Below are positions 1-5,579 of a stretch of DNA of 7,883 bases, piece by piece. The number at the start of each line of letters is the position of its first letter. Positions within the stretch are counted from its first letter, which is position 1. The notes below the pieces were generated by a model. That model was given only the letters and a program-made list of their open reading frames with translations. It did no database searches and was not told where the DNA came from. The position numbers were made by a program, and so were the translations under genes. This DNA comes from DATADD01 sp036258675 (GTDB lineage: Bacteria; Actinomycetota; CADDZG01; WHSQ01): the NCBI GenBank assembly GCA_036258675.1, contig DATADD010000054.1:1-7883 (forward strand), read 5' to 3'.

Positions 1-309
1 GAACGGCTTCGTGATGTAGTCGTCCGCCCCGAGCTCCAACCCCAGGACCTTGTCGATCTCGGTGTCGCGCGCGGTCAGCATGATGATGGGGACGTTGGAC
101 TCTCGGCGGATCTCCTTGCAGATGTCCTCGCCCGGCATGCCGGGCAGCATGAGGTCCAGCAGCACGAGATCGGCCCCCGAGGTCTTGAAGCGCCCGAGAC
201 CCTCGGCTCCGTCGGTCGCCCTCGACACCTCGTAGCCCTCGCGCCCCAGCTGGTACTCGAGCGCCTCCCCGAGGCCCGCCTCGTCCTCGATGAGCAGAAC
301 CTTGGGCAA
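1..309 (-). CDS. phoP: PhoP/RegX3-like response regulator, receiver domain (3' end cut by window edge)
   Basis: Cytoplasmic DNA-binding response regulator, predicted partner of the sensor kinase just upstream. The visible 103 residues form a complete receiver domain: acidic pair E8-D9, phospho-acceptor D52 in the segment LVLLDLMLP, switch threonine T79 in MLTAR, and K101 in the closing TKPF. The C-terminal output domain, expected to be an OmpR/PhoB-type winged helix, lies beyond the left edge and is not seen. The start is a TTG at 309-307, chosen because AGGAGG lies six bases upstream and because the first residues (PKVLLIEDE) match a normal receiver beginning. Only three bases separate it from the kinase stop codon, so the two are probably co-transcribed and translationally linked. 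A kinase-first order beside a divergent phoU is the arrangement known for Streptomyces phoR-phoP and is similar to mycobacterial senX3-regX3, hence the name. The receiver assignment is certain; the phosphate role is inferred from context. Confidence 0.9.
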   Translation of the reverse strand, partial: MPKVLLIEDEAGLGEALEYQLGREGYEVSRATDGAEGLGRFKTSGADLVLLDLMLPGMPGEDICKEIRRESNVPIIMLTARDTEIDKVLGLELGADDYITKPF

Positions 310-312
310 GCT

Positions 313-1506
313 CTACCTCCTGTCGGCCTTGTCGCGTGCGGGAGCGCGCCCGCTCCCGCCGTTCCTCGTAGCCAGCGCCGGCAGGCGCGCCGTGAAGGTC
401 GATCCCTCGCCCAGCTCGCTCTGCAGGGTGACGTGGCCCCCGTGCAGCTCGGCCACGTGCTTGACGATCGAGAGCCCCAGCCCCGTGCCGCCGCGCGCGC
501 GCGAGCGGTCCTCGTCGACCCGGTAGAAGCGCTCGAACACACGCGCCTGGGCCTGCAGCGGGATCCCAAGGCCGTCGTCGGCGACACGGAGGACCACGTC
601 GTCGCCCTCGCGGAAGAGGTCGACCCACACCGAGCCCCCCTCCTGCGTGTAGCGGACCGCGTTGTCAACGAGGTTGCGTACGAGGAGATCGAGCTGCTGC
701 TCGTCGCCTCGCACCCACGCGTCGGACGACACCTGCGCCGTGATCGCGAGGCGCTTGGCCTGCGCCGCCCGGCCCGCCTCCTCGAGCACGTTGCGGGCGA
801 CCCCGGACAGGTCGATCGCGGTCGTGGAGATGTTGGAGGGATCCTCGACCCGGGAGAGGTCGAGGAGGTCGGCGATGAGCCGCCCCAGGCGCTCGGCCTC
901 GAACACGAGGCGCTCCGAGAACCGCTTCGCCGCGGCGGGGTCGTCCGCGACCGCCTCGCGGATCGCCTCCGCCAGCGCCTGGAGGCTTGCCACGGGACTC
1001 TTGAGCTCGTGCGAGGCGTTGGCGACGAACTGCCGGCGGACCTGCTGCGTGCGGAGCTCGTCGGTGACGTCCTGGAGCACGACGACGATGCCGTCGCTGT
1101 CCTCGAGGGGGACCGCGCGCACGCGCAGGCTGCGCCGGCCGGGCCACACGCTGACGGTCTCCTCGGCGGGCGCGCCCTCAACGAGGGCGCGGCGCGCCAC
1201 GGAGAGGACCCCCTCCGAGTTGAGGCGAGGCGGCAGCGAGTCGCCGCGCACGCCGAGCATCCGGCGCGCCGATCGGTTCGCCGCAAGAGGCAGCAGGACC
1301 TCGTTGAAGACGACGACGCCCTCTTCGAGACGATCGATAACCTCGAGAGTGCGGCCTCTCTCGCGCTCGAGACGCTCGTCGATGGCGGCGCGCGGCGCGC
1401 GCGGCAACGGGCGGCTGGTCGAGCGTTGGCGGACGAGCTGGAGCCACAGGAAGATGACTGCTGCAGCCAGAGCGGCCGTCACGGCGACGAGGATGGCTTC
1501 GGTCAC
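313..1506 (-). CDS. phoR: PhoR/SenX3-like membrane sensor histidine kinase with PAS domain
   Basis: Sensor histidine kinase of 397 residues, predicted to control the phosphate-starvation response with the adjacent regulator. From the N-terminus: one hydrophobic membrane segment (about residues 3-24), a short basic stretch, a PAS-like domain (about 50-150), the dimerisation/phosphoacceptor helix with H166 in NASHELKSPV, then the ATPase domain with N-box N282 (LVDNAVRYT), G1 box DDGLG near 310-314, F-box FERFYR near 324-329 and G2 box GGTGLGL at 339-345. All catalytic elements look intact. There is only one membrane segment and essentially no extracytoplasmic domain, so input probably comes from PAS or from protein partners such as PhoU and the phosphate transporter (inference). 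The GTG at 1506-1504 is chosen because an AAGGAAG lies ten bases upstream and the membrane segment starts directly after; the reading frame continues to an ATG at 1590, but that adds 28 low-complexity residues through the promoter region. Confidence 0.9.
   Translation of the reverse strand: MTEAILVAVTAALAAAVIFLWLQLVRQRSTSRPLPRAPRAAIDERLERERGRTLEVIDRLEEGVVVFNEVLLPLAANRSARRMLGVRGDSLPPRLNSEGVLSVARRALVEGAPAEETVSVWPGRRSLRVRAVPLEDSDGIVVVLQDVTDELRTQQVRRQFVANASHELKSPVASLQALAEAIREAVADDPAAAKRFSERLVFEAERLGRLIADLLDLSRVEDPSNISTTAIDLSGVARNVLEEAGRAAQAKRLAITAQVSSDAWVRGDEQQLDLLVRNLVDNAVRYTQEGGSVWVDLFREGDDVVLRVADDGLGIPLQAQARVFERFYRVDEDRSRARGGTGLGLSIVKHVAELHGGHVTLQSELGEGSTFTARLPALATRNGGSGRAPARDKADRR
316..321 (-). 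promoter_or_regulatory. Ribosome binding site for the response regulator
   Basis: A perfect AGGAGG on the minus strand, six bases before the TTG at 309-307. It sits in the last codons of the kinase gene, whose TAG stop begins one base after it. It fixes the otherwise ambiguous TTG start and suggests coupled translation of kinase and regulator. Confidence 0.8.
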
Positions 1507-1522
1507 GTTGCGTTCACTTCCT
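1501..1522 (+). promoter_or_regulatory. Possible second PHO-box-like repeat pair over the phoR start
   Basis: Two adjacent 11-base units, GGTCACGTTGC and GTTCACTTCCT, fit the first six positions of the Streptomyces PhoP direct-repeat consensus, recalled as G(G/T)TCAYYYR(G/C)G. They cover the ribosome binding site and GTG start of phoR, so binding there could repress phoR. The overlap with coding and Shine-Dalgarno sequence means chance resemblance is a real alternative. Confidence 0.3.
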
Positions 1523-1530
1523 TGCCCGGC

Positions 1531-1536
1531 AGTGTA
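1531..1536 (-). promoter_or_regulatory. Candidate -10 hexamer for phoR-phoP
   Basis: The minus strand reads TACACT, fitting the actinobacterial TANNNT pattern. It would start transcription near 1524, giving a leader of about 18 bases that contains the AAGGAAG ribosome binding site. No convincing -35 is seen about 17 bases upstream (GTGCTC), consistent with activator dependence or chance. Confidence 0.35.
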
Positions 1537-1584
1537 GTGGGCGGGGTCGGCGCGAGCACGCGAAACGCCTGGTAGAGCGCCTGA

Positions 1585-1617
1585 GTTCATGAACTGTTCG
1601 CCGCTCGTTCAGACCCG
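1585..1617 (+). promoter_or_regulatory. PHO box: three 11-base direct repeats between phoU and phoR
   Basis: Three abutting 11-base units start with GTTC at 1585, 1596 and 1607: GTTCATGAACT, GTTCGCCGCTC and GTTCAGACCCG. The 11-base period and GTTCA core match the direct-repeat units bound by PhoP in Streptomyces. The last unit lies where the -35 of the phoU promoter would be (about -39 to -29 if +1 is the ATG), the usual place for an activator. Position between divergent phoU and phoR-phoP genes is also what is known for Streptomyces. The middle unit is the weakest match. The first unit contains the perfect palindrome GTTCATGAAC (1585-1594). Confidence 0.6.
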
Positions 1618-1633
1618 GATGAAACGCCTGACG

Positions 1634-1639
1634 TAGGCT
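1634..1639 (+). promoter_or_regulatory. Candidate -10 hexamer for leaderless phoU transcript
   Basis: TAGGCT fits TANNNT and is followed by six bases and then the phoU ATG, so transcription would begin at the A of the start codon. This explains why no Shine-Dalgarno sequence precedes phoU. The PHO-box repeats end 16 bases upstream and replace a recognisable -35. Confidence 0.5.
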
Positions 1640-1645
1640 CGTCGG

Positions 1646-2338
1646 ATGGTTCGGATCAACTTCGCCGAAGAGCTCGAGACAACCGAGAGCACCCTCCTCG
1701 CCGAGGGCGGGCTCGTGCGCGACCAGCTGGAGCGCGTGCTGCAGGCGCTGGCGAAGAGGGATCCCGATCTCGCCCAGGACATCGTGTCGGGCGACGACCG
1801 CGTCGACGACCTCTACCTCGCGATCCAGTCCCGCATCCTCAACCTGCTCGCGCTCCAGGCGCCGGTCGCCCGCGACCTGCGGCTCGTCAGCGCGATCATT
1901 CACTGCAACCTTCATGTCGAGCGGATGGGCGACCTCTGCGTCAACATCGCCAAGTTCATCCGCCAGGAGCATCCCTACCCGCCGGCCTCGCCGATGGTTA
2001 CGCGGCTCACGGACATGGGCGAGCGCGCCCTCGAGATGCTCGACCTCGCGCTGTCCGCGTTCTCGACGCGCGATCTGGCGCTCGCGGAGGAGCTGCCCGA
2101 CAAGGACAACGTTCTCGATGTCCTCAACCGCGGCATGCTCGCGGAGCTCAAGCAGTACGCAGGGGACGAGGAGAGCTTCGAGTGGGCGACGAACCTCGTG
2201 CTCGTCGCTCGCTACCTCGAGCGCTTCGGGGACCACGCGGTCGACATCGGCGAGCAGATCTCGTTCCTCGTCACCGGCGTCTTCCGCGAGTTCACGGACG
2301 CCTCTCACCCGGACCGGAGCCCGTCGGCTCGAGCCTGA
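1646..2338 (+). CDS. phoU: PhoU phosphate-signalling regulator
   Basis: Cytoplasmic PhoU family protein (230 residues, normal length) that links the Pst phosphate transporter to the PhoR kinase and keeps the Pho response off when phosphate is ample. It consists of two all-helical repeats. The signature metal-binding motifs are E92-x3-D96-x3-N100 (ERMGDLCVNIA) and E192-x3-D196-x3-D200 (ERFGDHAVDIGE), exactly 100 residues apart, showing the internal duplication clearly. The C-terminal tail after about residue 217 is polar and probably disordered. The ATG at 1646 is used because the family usually begins close to the FAEELE helix; it lacks a Shine-Dalgarno but has a leaderless-type -10 six bases upstream. 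The gene is divergent from phoR-phoP across the PHO box, and its last 47 bases overlap the oppositely oriented phosphoesterase gene. No pst transporter genes are in the window. Confidence 0.96.
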   Translation: MVRINFAEELETTESTLLAEGGLVRDQLERVLQALAKRDPDLAQDIVSGDDRVDDLYLAIQSRILNLLALQAPVARDLRLVSAIIHCNLHVERMGDLCVNIAKFIRQEHPYPPASPMVTRLTDMGERALEMLDLALSAFSTRDLALAEELPDKDNVLDVLNRGMLAELKQYAGDEESFEWATNLVLVARYLERFGDHAVDIGEQISFLVTGVFREFTDASHPDRSPSARA

Positions 2339-3182
2339 GCAGGGTTGCCTCGGGCCGGCACGCGAACCTTATCGGCGAGAACCTGCTCGCCGAGAGCCCC
2401 GGGCTCACGTGCAGCCAACCGCCGCCCACTCGGTGCAAACCTGCCGCCAGCGACGCGGGCAGGGAGCAGTTCGTGACGACGGCGCCGAATCCCGGGACCC
2501 TGACCTGTCCCCCGTGGGTGTGGCCGGCCACGACGAGGTCGAAGCCGGCGAGCAGCCACTCCGACACGACGTCGGGGGCGTGCACGAGCCCGATCGCGAG
2601 CACGTCGTCCCGGCCCCGCTCGATGTGGTCGGTGGTGTGACGGTCGAGGTAGGGATCGTCGACGCCCGCCATCCTGATGGGCCCGTATGGGGACCCGAGG
2701 ACGTAGGTGGTGTTGATGAGCGGGATCCATCCGTCCTCGTGCAGGCCGTCCTGCAGCTTGCGCGTGTCGGCGGGGTGCGACTGCTTGCGCGGCTTCGACC
2801 GCGTGAAGTACTTCGTCCACGGATCGAACCGTGATTGATAGTAGTCGTGTGATCCGAGCACGTAGAAGCGTCCCAGGCGCGCCTCGAGCCGCGCGAAGCA
2901 TTCGAGCAGCGGATCGATGCCGCCGTCGTCGTCGATGAAGTCGCCGGTTGCGACGACGATGTCGGGCGTCTCCTCCAGTAGCTTCGGGAGCGTCTCGAGC
3001 CACGCCCGCAGACGGCGGCTTCGGCGCCGCATGTGCGTGTCGGAGACATGCAGGATCGTCAGCGAGGGCGCGCCGGCGGGCAACGGCACCCGCTTCGTGG
3101 TGAGCCGGAAGAGCATGGGCTCGACGAACGAGTACGTTCCCAGCGCCGCTCCCGTCAAGGCGGCCACGCGGAAGAGCTTCAT
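2292..3182 (-). CDS. Membrane-anchored calcineurin-like metallophosphoesterase
   Basis: Two-metal phosphoesterase of 296 residues, YkuE/Rv3683-like; substrate unknown. Residues about 5-21 form a membrane segment or uncleaved signal anchor, placing the catalytic domain probably outside the membrane. Motifs appear in order: D48-x-H50 (HVSDTH), G80-D81 (ATGDF), G110-S-H-D113, H201 (LVHAPD) and H221-x-H223 (AGHTHGGQ). The third motif is GSHD instead of the usual GNHD, so the bridging asparagine is serine; actinobacterial relatives also vary here (often GSND), so activity is not excluded. The ATG at 3182-3180 is chosen because the membrane anchor follows at once; the reading frame stays open to about 3902, but that extension lies antisense to the phosphatase gene and is rejected. 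No Shine-Dalgarno is seen, but TATCCT lies seven bases before the ATG. The 3' end overlaps phoU tail to tail, and only 21 bases separate its start from the divergent phosphatase gene. Confidence 0.9.
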   Translation of the reverse strand: MKLFRVAALTGAALGTYSFVEPMLFRLTTKRVPLPAGAPSLTILHVSDTHMRRRSRRLRAWLETLPKLLEETPDIVVATGDFIDDDGGIDPLLECFARLEARLGRFYVLGSHDYYQSRFDPWTKYFTRSKPRKQSHPADTRKLQDGLHEDGWIPLINTTYVLGSPYGPIRMAGVDDPYLDRHTTDHIERGRDDVLAIGLVHAPDVVSEWLLAGFDLVVAGHTHGGQVRVPGFGAVVTNCSLPASLAAGLHRVGGGWLHVSPGLSASRFSPIRFACRPEATLLRLEPTGSGPGERRP

Positions 3183-3189
3183 CCGTTCG

Positions 3190-3195
3190 AGGATA
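3190..3195 (-). promoter_or_regulatory. Candidate -10 hexamer for the phosphoesterase gene
   Basis: The minus strand reads TATCCT, a good TANNNT match, seven bases before the ATG at 3182, which predicts a leaderless or nearly leaderless mRNA. No -35 of the TTGAC type is visible. It overlaps the hexamer proposed for the opposite strand. Confidence 0.4.
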
Positions 3196-3197
3196 CT
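3192..3197 (+). promoter_or_regulatory. Candidate -10 hexamer for the SpoIIE-type phosphatase gene
   Basis: GATACT (one mismatch to TANNNT) ends six bases before the GTG at 3204, the same geometry as at phoU, suggesting a leaderless transcript. An alternative reading is that GAGG at 3189-3192 is a Shine-Dalgarno at a long 11-base spacing, in which case the promoter lies further upstream inside the phosphoesterase gene. Confidence 0.3.
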
Positions 3198-3203
3198 TGT
3201 GCG

Positions 3204-4784
3204 GTGAGGATCTCCCTGCGGCAGAAGATCGTCGGCGGGTTCGGTCTCCTGCTCGCCCTCATCGCGTTGCTCGGATGGGTGACGTTGTCGCTGTTCAACT
3301 CGCTGCGAAGCGTCCAGCGACAGGTGTTCAACGAGGCCTTTCCCGGGCTCGTGACGGTTGATCAGATCGACCGCTCCTACACCGCACAGACGGCCGCGAT
3401 CAGCCGCTACCTCATCAACAGCCAGGACCGCGTGCTCGTCCGCTACAACACCGAGGTCGAGAACTCGCGCTTCTGGGAGCGGCAGGCGACGGAGCTGTTC
3501 ACGTCTGGAGAGGAGCGCGCGAGCCTCGAGGGGATCAAGGAAGCGGGTCAGCGCCTGCACGCGCTCATCGACAACAAAGTGATCCCCTTGGCGGCGCGCG
3601 GCGACCGGACGCTCGCCTTCAGCGTTCTCGATCAGGGCGAGGCCCTCATAAAGGAGATCGAGACCAACGGCACCGTGCTGCGCGACCTGCAGGAGAGCCT
3701 CGTCAGAGAGAGCGAGATGCAGGTGGAGCGACGCAACACCCAGGCGCTCGTGACGCTGTCGATCGTGACGGTCGGCGCGTTGGCCATCGGGGTTCTGGTC
3801 GCCTTCATCCTGCCGCGCCGCCTCGCGGCCAACATCTCCCGGCTCGTGGAGGCGGTGAGAGCGACGGGGCGCGGCGACTTCAACAGCCGGGTCGAGATCC
3901 ACTCCGGCGACGAGGTCGAGGAGCTCGCCGTCCGCTTCGGCGAGATGCAGGCGGGTCTGCAGCGGCTACACCAGCTCGTCGCCCAGGACCGGGAGCTCGA
4001 GATCGCCGCGAGCATCCAGCAGAACCTGCTGCAGCGCACCGTGCCGCAGCCACCCGGTCTCGTCCTCACACCGGTCCAGCGGCAGGCCAACCTCGTGGGC
4101 GGGGACTGGTACGACGTCGACAGCGCGGACGGGACCCTGTGCGTGGTCGTGGGAGACGCGTCGGGCAAGGGGATCGGCGCGGCGCTGATCGCGACCGTGA
4201 CGCTGTCGGTGCTGCGGGCGGAGCGGAGGCTCGGCGCATCGAGCGGGCGCATCATCCAGCGCGTCAACGAGGCCCTGCGCGAGGCGACCGACGCGGACTC
4301 GTTCACGACGATGGTCTACGCGGTCGTGGACCCGGCCTCGGGTGAGGCGAGGTGGTTCAACATGGGCCACCCCGCGCCGTTCCTGATCCGCTCCGACCCG
4401 GGCGACGGCGAGCCGCGCGCGCGGTTCGTGGAGGGCCCGCGCAACCGGGCGCTGGGATGGTTCGAGGACCCCGGGCTCGCCGACACCTCGGTGCACCTGC
4501 GGCCCGGTGACCGGCTCGTGTTCTACACCGACGGCTTCCTCGAGGCGAAGTCCCCCGCGGGCGACATGTTCGGCGAGGAGCGCCTCGCGAGCGAGCTCCA
4601 GGCCCGGGCGGGGGCGCGCCCCGAGGCGGTCGGCGACGACCTCGTCCGGGGGGTCGAGCGGTTCGCTGCCGGTAAGCTGGAGGACGACCTGACCATGCTT
4701 ATCCTCGAATTCGAGGGGGTACCGCTGGGAGAGGGGGTCGCCCGGCGGTCGACAGGAGACGAACCTTGGCACAGCAGAAGGTAG
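3204..4784 (+). CDS. Membrane SpoIIE/RsbU-type PP2C serine phosphatase with HAMP domain
   Basis: Signal-controlled serine phosphatase (526 residues) expected to dephosphorylate the STAS antagonist encoded next to it and so free a sigma factor. Order: membrane segment about 9-32; extracytoplasmic helical sensor region about 33-180, four-helix-bundle-like; second membrane segment about 181-203; HAMP linker about 204-256; coiled helix with an ELEIAASIQQNLL segment typical of SpoIIE-domain linkers; PP2C domain about 285-505. Metal-binding positions are visible: D301 and D304 in GGDWYD, D318 in GDASGKG, D443 in YTDG and D494-D495 in LEDDLTM, so catalysis should be intact; GHP is at 388-390. The GTG at 3204 is chosen because the basic residues and first membrane segment follow directly; the frame is open to 3033 but that part is antisense to the phosphoesterase. 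The 3' end overlaps the STAS gene by 19 bases, indicating coupled expression. The signal sensed is unknown. Confidence 0.93.
   Translation: MRISLRQKIVGGFGLLLALIALLGWVTLSLFNSLRSVQRQVFNEAFPGLVTVDQIDRSYTAQTAAISRYLINSQDRVLVRYNTEVENSRFWERQATELFTSGEERASLEGIKEAGQRLHALIDNKVIPLAARGDRTLAFSVLDQGEALIKEIETNGTVLRDLQESLVRESEMQVERRNTQALVTLSIVTVGALAIGVLVAFILPRRLAANISRLVEAVRATGRGDFNSRVEIHSGDEVEELAVRFGEMQAGLQRLHQLVAQDRELEIAASIQQNLLQRTVPQPPGLVLTPVQRQANLVGGDWYDVDSADGTLCVVVGDASGKGIGAALIATVTLSVLRAERRLGASSGRIIQRVNEALREATDADSFTTMVYAVVDPASGEARWFNMGHPAPFLIRSDPGDGEPRARFVEGPRNRALGWFEDPGLADTSVHLRPGDRLVFYTDGFLEAKSPAGDMFGEERLASELQARAGARPEAVGDDLVRGVERFAAGKLEDDLTMLILEFEGVPLGEGVARRSTGDEPWHSRR
4754..4758 (+). promoter_or_regulatory. 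Ribosome binding site for the STAS antagonist
   Basis: AGGAG lies seven bases before the TTG at 4766 and fixes this non-ATG start. It sits inside the 3' end of the phosphatase gene. Confidence 0.75.
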
Positions 4785-5119
4785 ACATCGATATCGAAGA
4801 CTCCGGGGACTACCGGGTGTTGCGGCCGCAGGGAGACCTCGACGTCTACACGGTGGGCTCGCTGCGCGACGCGCTCGGCAAGCTCATCGAGGACAAGGGC
4901 AGCCGCGTCGTCGTCGACCTCGACGGCGTCCCGTTCATGGATTCCTCCGGCCTCGGCGCTCTCATGGGCGGGGTGCGGCGTCTGCGCGAGAGCGGCGGCG
5001 ACCTCGCCATCTCGTGCACGCGCGAGCAGCACCTCAAGCTGTTCACGATCACGGGCTTCGGCGAGGGAGTGTCGATCGCGCCCACGGTGGAAGAGGCGGC
5101 CAAGGGCTTTCGCGGCTGA
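4766..5119 (+). CDS. STAS-domain anti-sigma factor antagonist (SpoIIAA/RsbV-like)
   Basis: Small cytoplasmic STAS protein (117 residues, usual size) of the SpoIIAA/RsbV family, which in the unphosphorylated form binds an anti-sigma kinase and releases the sigma factor. The defining segment FMDSSGLGAL is present, with D59-S60-S61-G62; the serine at this place is the one phosphorylated by the partner kinase and restored by the phosphatase. Alternating strands and helices (YRVLRPQGDLDVYTVGSL at the start, VVVDLDGVPF before the motif) cover the whole fold. The start is a TTG at 4766, supported by AGGAG seven bases upstream. It overlaps the phosphatase gene by 19 bases, which makes them a phosphatase-antagonist pair. 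No SpoIIAB/RsbW-type kinase follows; a terminator and then a whiB gene come next, so kinase and sigma factor must be elsewhere. It could also act on more than one kinase, as such antagonists often do. Confidence 0.93.
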   Translation: MAQQKVDIDIEDSGDYRVLRPQGDLDVYTVGSLRDALGKLIEDKGSRVVVDLDGVPFMDSSGLGALMGGVRRLRESGGDLAISCTREQHLKLFTITGFGEGVSIAPTVEEAAKGFRG

Positions 5120-5155
5120 CGCCTTCCCCGGACTAGTCCTTTCGCGCTACTCCCT

Positions 5156-5204
5156 CGATAGCCCGCGGCCGGTCCCAAAACGGCCCCGTTGGGCTATCGG
5201 TTTT
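5156..5204 (+). terminator. Intrinsic terminator after the phosphatase-STAS unit
   Basis: CGATAGCCC (5156-5164) pairs perfectly with GGGCTATCG (5191-5199). A second internal stem GGCCG/CGGCC (5167-5171 with 5181-5185) closes a loop containing AAAA. One base after the outer stem comes TTTT at 5201-5204. There is no T-run on the other strand, so it acts rightward only. It separates the STAS transcript from whiB. Confidence 0.7.
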
Positions 5205-5214
5205 CGCGTCCTCC

Positions 5215-5226
5215 GACGGTACCGTC
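5215..5226. promoter_or_regulatory. 12-base perfect palindrome upstream of whiB
   Basis: GACGGTACCGTC is a perfect inverted repeat lying after the terminator and about 50 bases before the preferred whiB start. It contains TACCGT (5220-5225), which fits TANNNT and could be a -10 giving a leader of some 43 bases. A dimeric regulator site over the promoter is possible; nothing in the window identifies the protein. The stretch 5120-5274 otherwise holds only the terminator and the palindrome GGACTAGTCC at 5130-5139. Confidence 0.3.
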
Positions 5227-5274
5227 ACGGTGGGTATCGGGAGGTTGCACAGCTTCGGGGGAGGTTTGGGCAGG

Positions 5275-5547
5275 TTGCGGGGGGGACCGGTAGACATCGC
5301 GATCCAGAACTGGCGCGCCTACGCGGCCTGCGCCGAGACCGATCCGGACCTGTGGTTCGCGGCGGGGGCGATCGAGCACAAGATGGCCAAGCGCATCTGC
5401 CGGGTTTGTCCGGTACGCGAGCAGTGCCTCGCCTACGCCATGGAGGAGCCGGTGGACCACGGCGTCTGGGGCGGCCTCACCGAGCGCGAGCGCCGGCGCT
5501 ACCGCCGCCAGGCGGGCGAGGGCGACTGGCGGGCGCTGATCGCCTGA
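5275..5547 (+). CDS. whiB: WhiB-family iron-sulfur transcription factor (WhiB4/WblA-like)
   Basis: WhiB-like regulator that binds a redox- and NO-sensitive [4Fe-4S] cluster and usually acts on or with the housekeeping sigma factor. With the TTG start at 5275 it has 90 residues. The cluster cysteines are C19, C42, C45 and C51 (C-x22-C-x2-C-x5-C, with CRVCP in the middle), the GVWGG turn is at 63-67, followed by LTERERRRYRR, the basic DNA-contact helix. The TDPD after the first cysteine, a GA before the second and the W-x-x-L near the C-terminus resemble the WhiB4/WblA subgroup as remembered, and the arsA and phosphoesterase neighbours fit that too. Start choice: GGAGG at 5260-5264 lies ten bases before the TTG at 5275; in-frame GTG 5230, TTG 5245 and TTG 5266 are alternatives giving up to 105 residues. 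It converges on the leftward gene ending at 5572, 24 bases away. Confidence 0.93.
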   Translation: MRGGPVDIAIQNWRAYAACAETDPDLWFAAGAIEHKMAKRICRVCPVREQCLAYAMEEPVDHGVWGGLTERERRRYRRQAGEGDWRALIA

Positions 5548-5566
5548 CCCTCCGGCGGGCTCCCGA

Positions 5567-5579
5567 GGGGCTCAGCCCC
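5567..5579. terminator. Weak hairpin between convergent genes
   Basis: GGGGC-TCA-GCCCC forms a tight five-pair hairpin that includes the TGA stop of the leftward gene. A competing stem CCCTC/GAGGG (5548-5552 with 5565-5569) exists. Neither strand has a T-run after it, so efficient intrinsic termination is doubtful. Confidence 0.25.

Noticed and set aside
75..1286. 403-codon open frame on the minus strand overlapping kinase and regulator
   Set aside because: Its product is arginine- and serine-rich low complexity, out of frame with two genes that carry clear motifs.
433..1575. Long open frame of 380 codons on the plus strand opposite the kinase
   Set aside because: It is a shadow caused by high GC content: its residue make-up is dominated by Arg, Glu, Val and Ala, with no family motif, while the minus strand encodes an intact kinase with every catalytic box.
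1514..2308. 264-codon open frame on the minus strand opposite phoU
   Set aside because: Charged, repetitive residues and no recognisable fold, whereas phoU on the plus strand has both signature motifs.
2317..2330. Hairpin GAGCC-CGTC-GGCTC near the phoU end
   Set aside because: Only five base pairs, inside two coding regions, and no T-run on either side; not a credible terminator.
3033..3203. N-terminal extension of the phosphatase frame
   Set aside because: It is antisense to the start of the phosphoesterase, highly charged, and would put 57 extra residues before the membrane segment; the GTG at 3204 fits better.
3183..3902. N-terminal extension of the phosphoesterase frame
   Set aside because: It runs antisense through the phosphatase membrane and HAMP coding region, has no domain pattern, and the ATG at 3182 is followed at once by a sensible membrane anchor.
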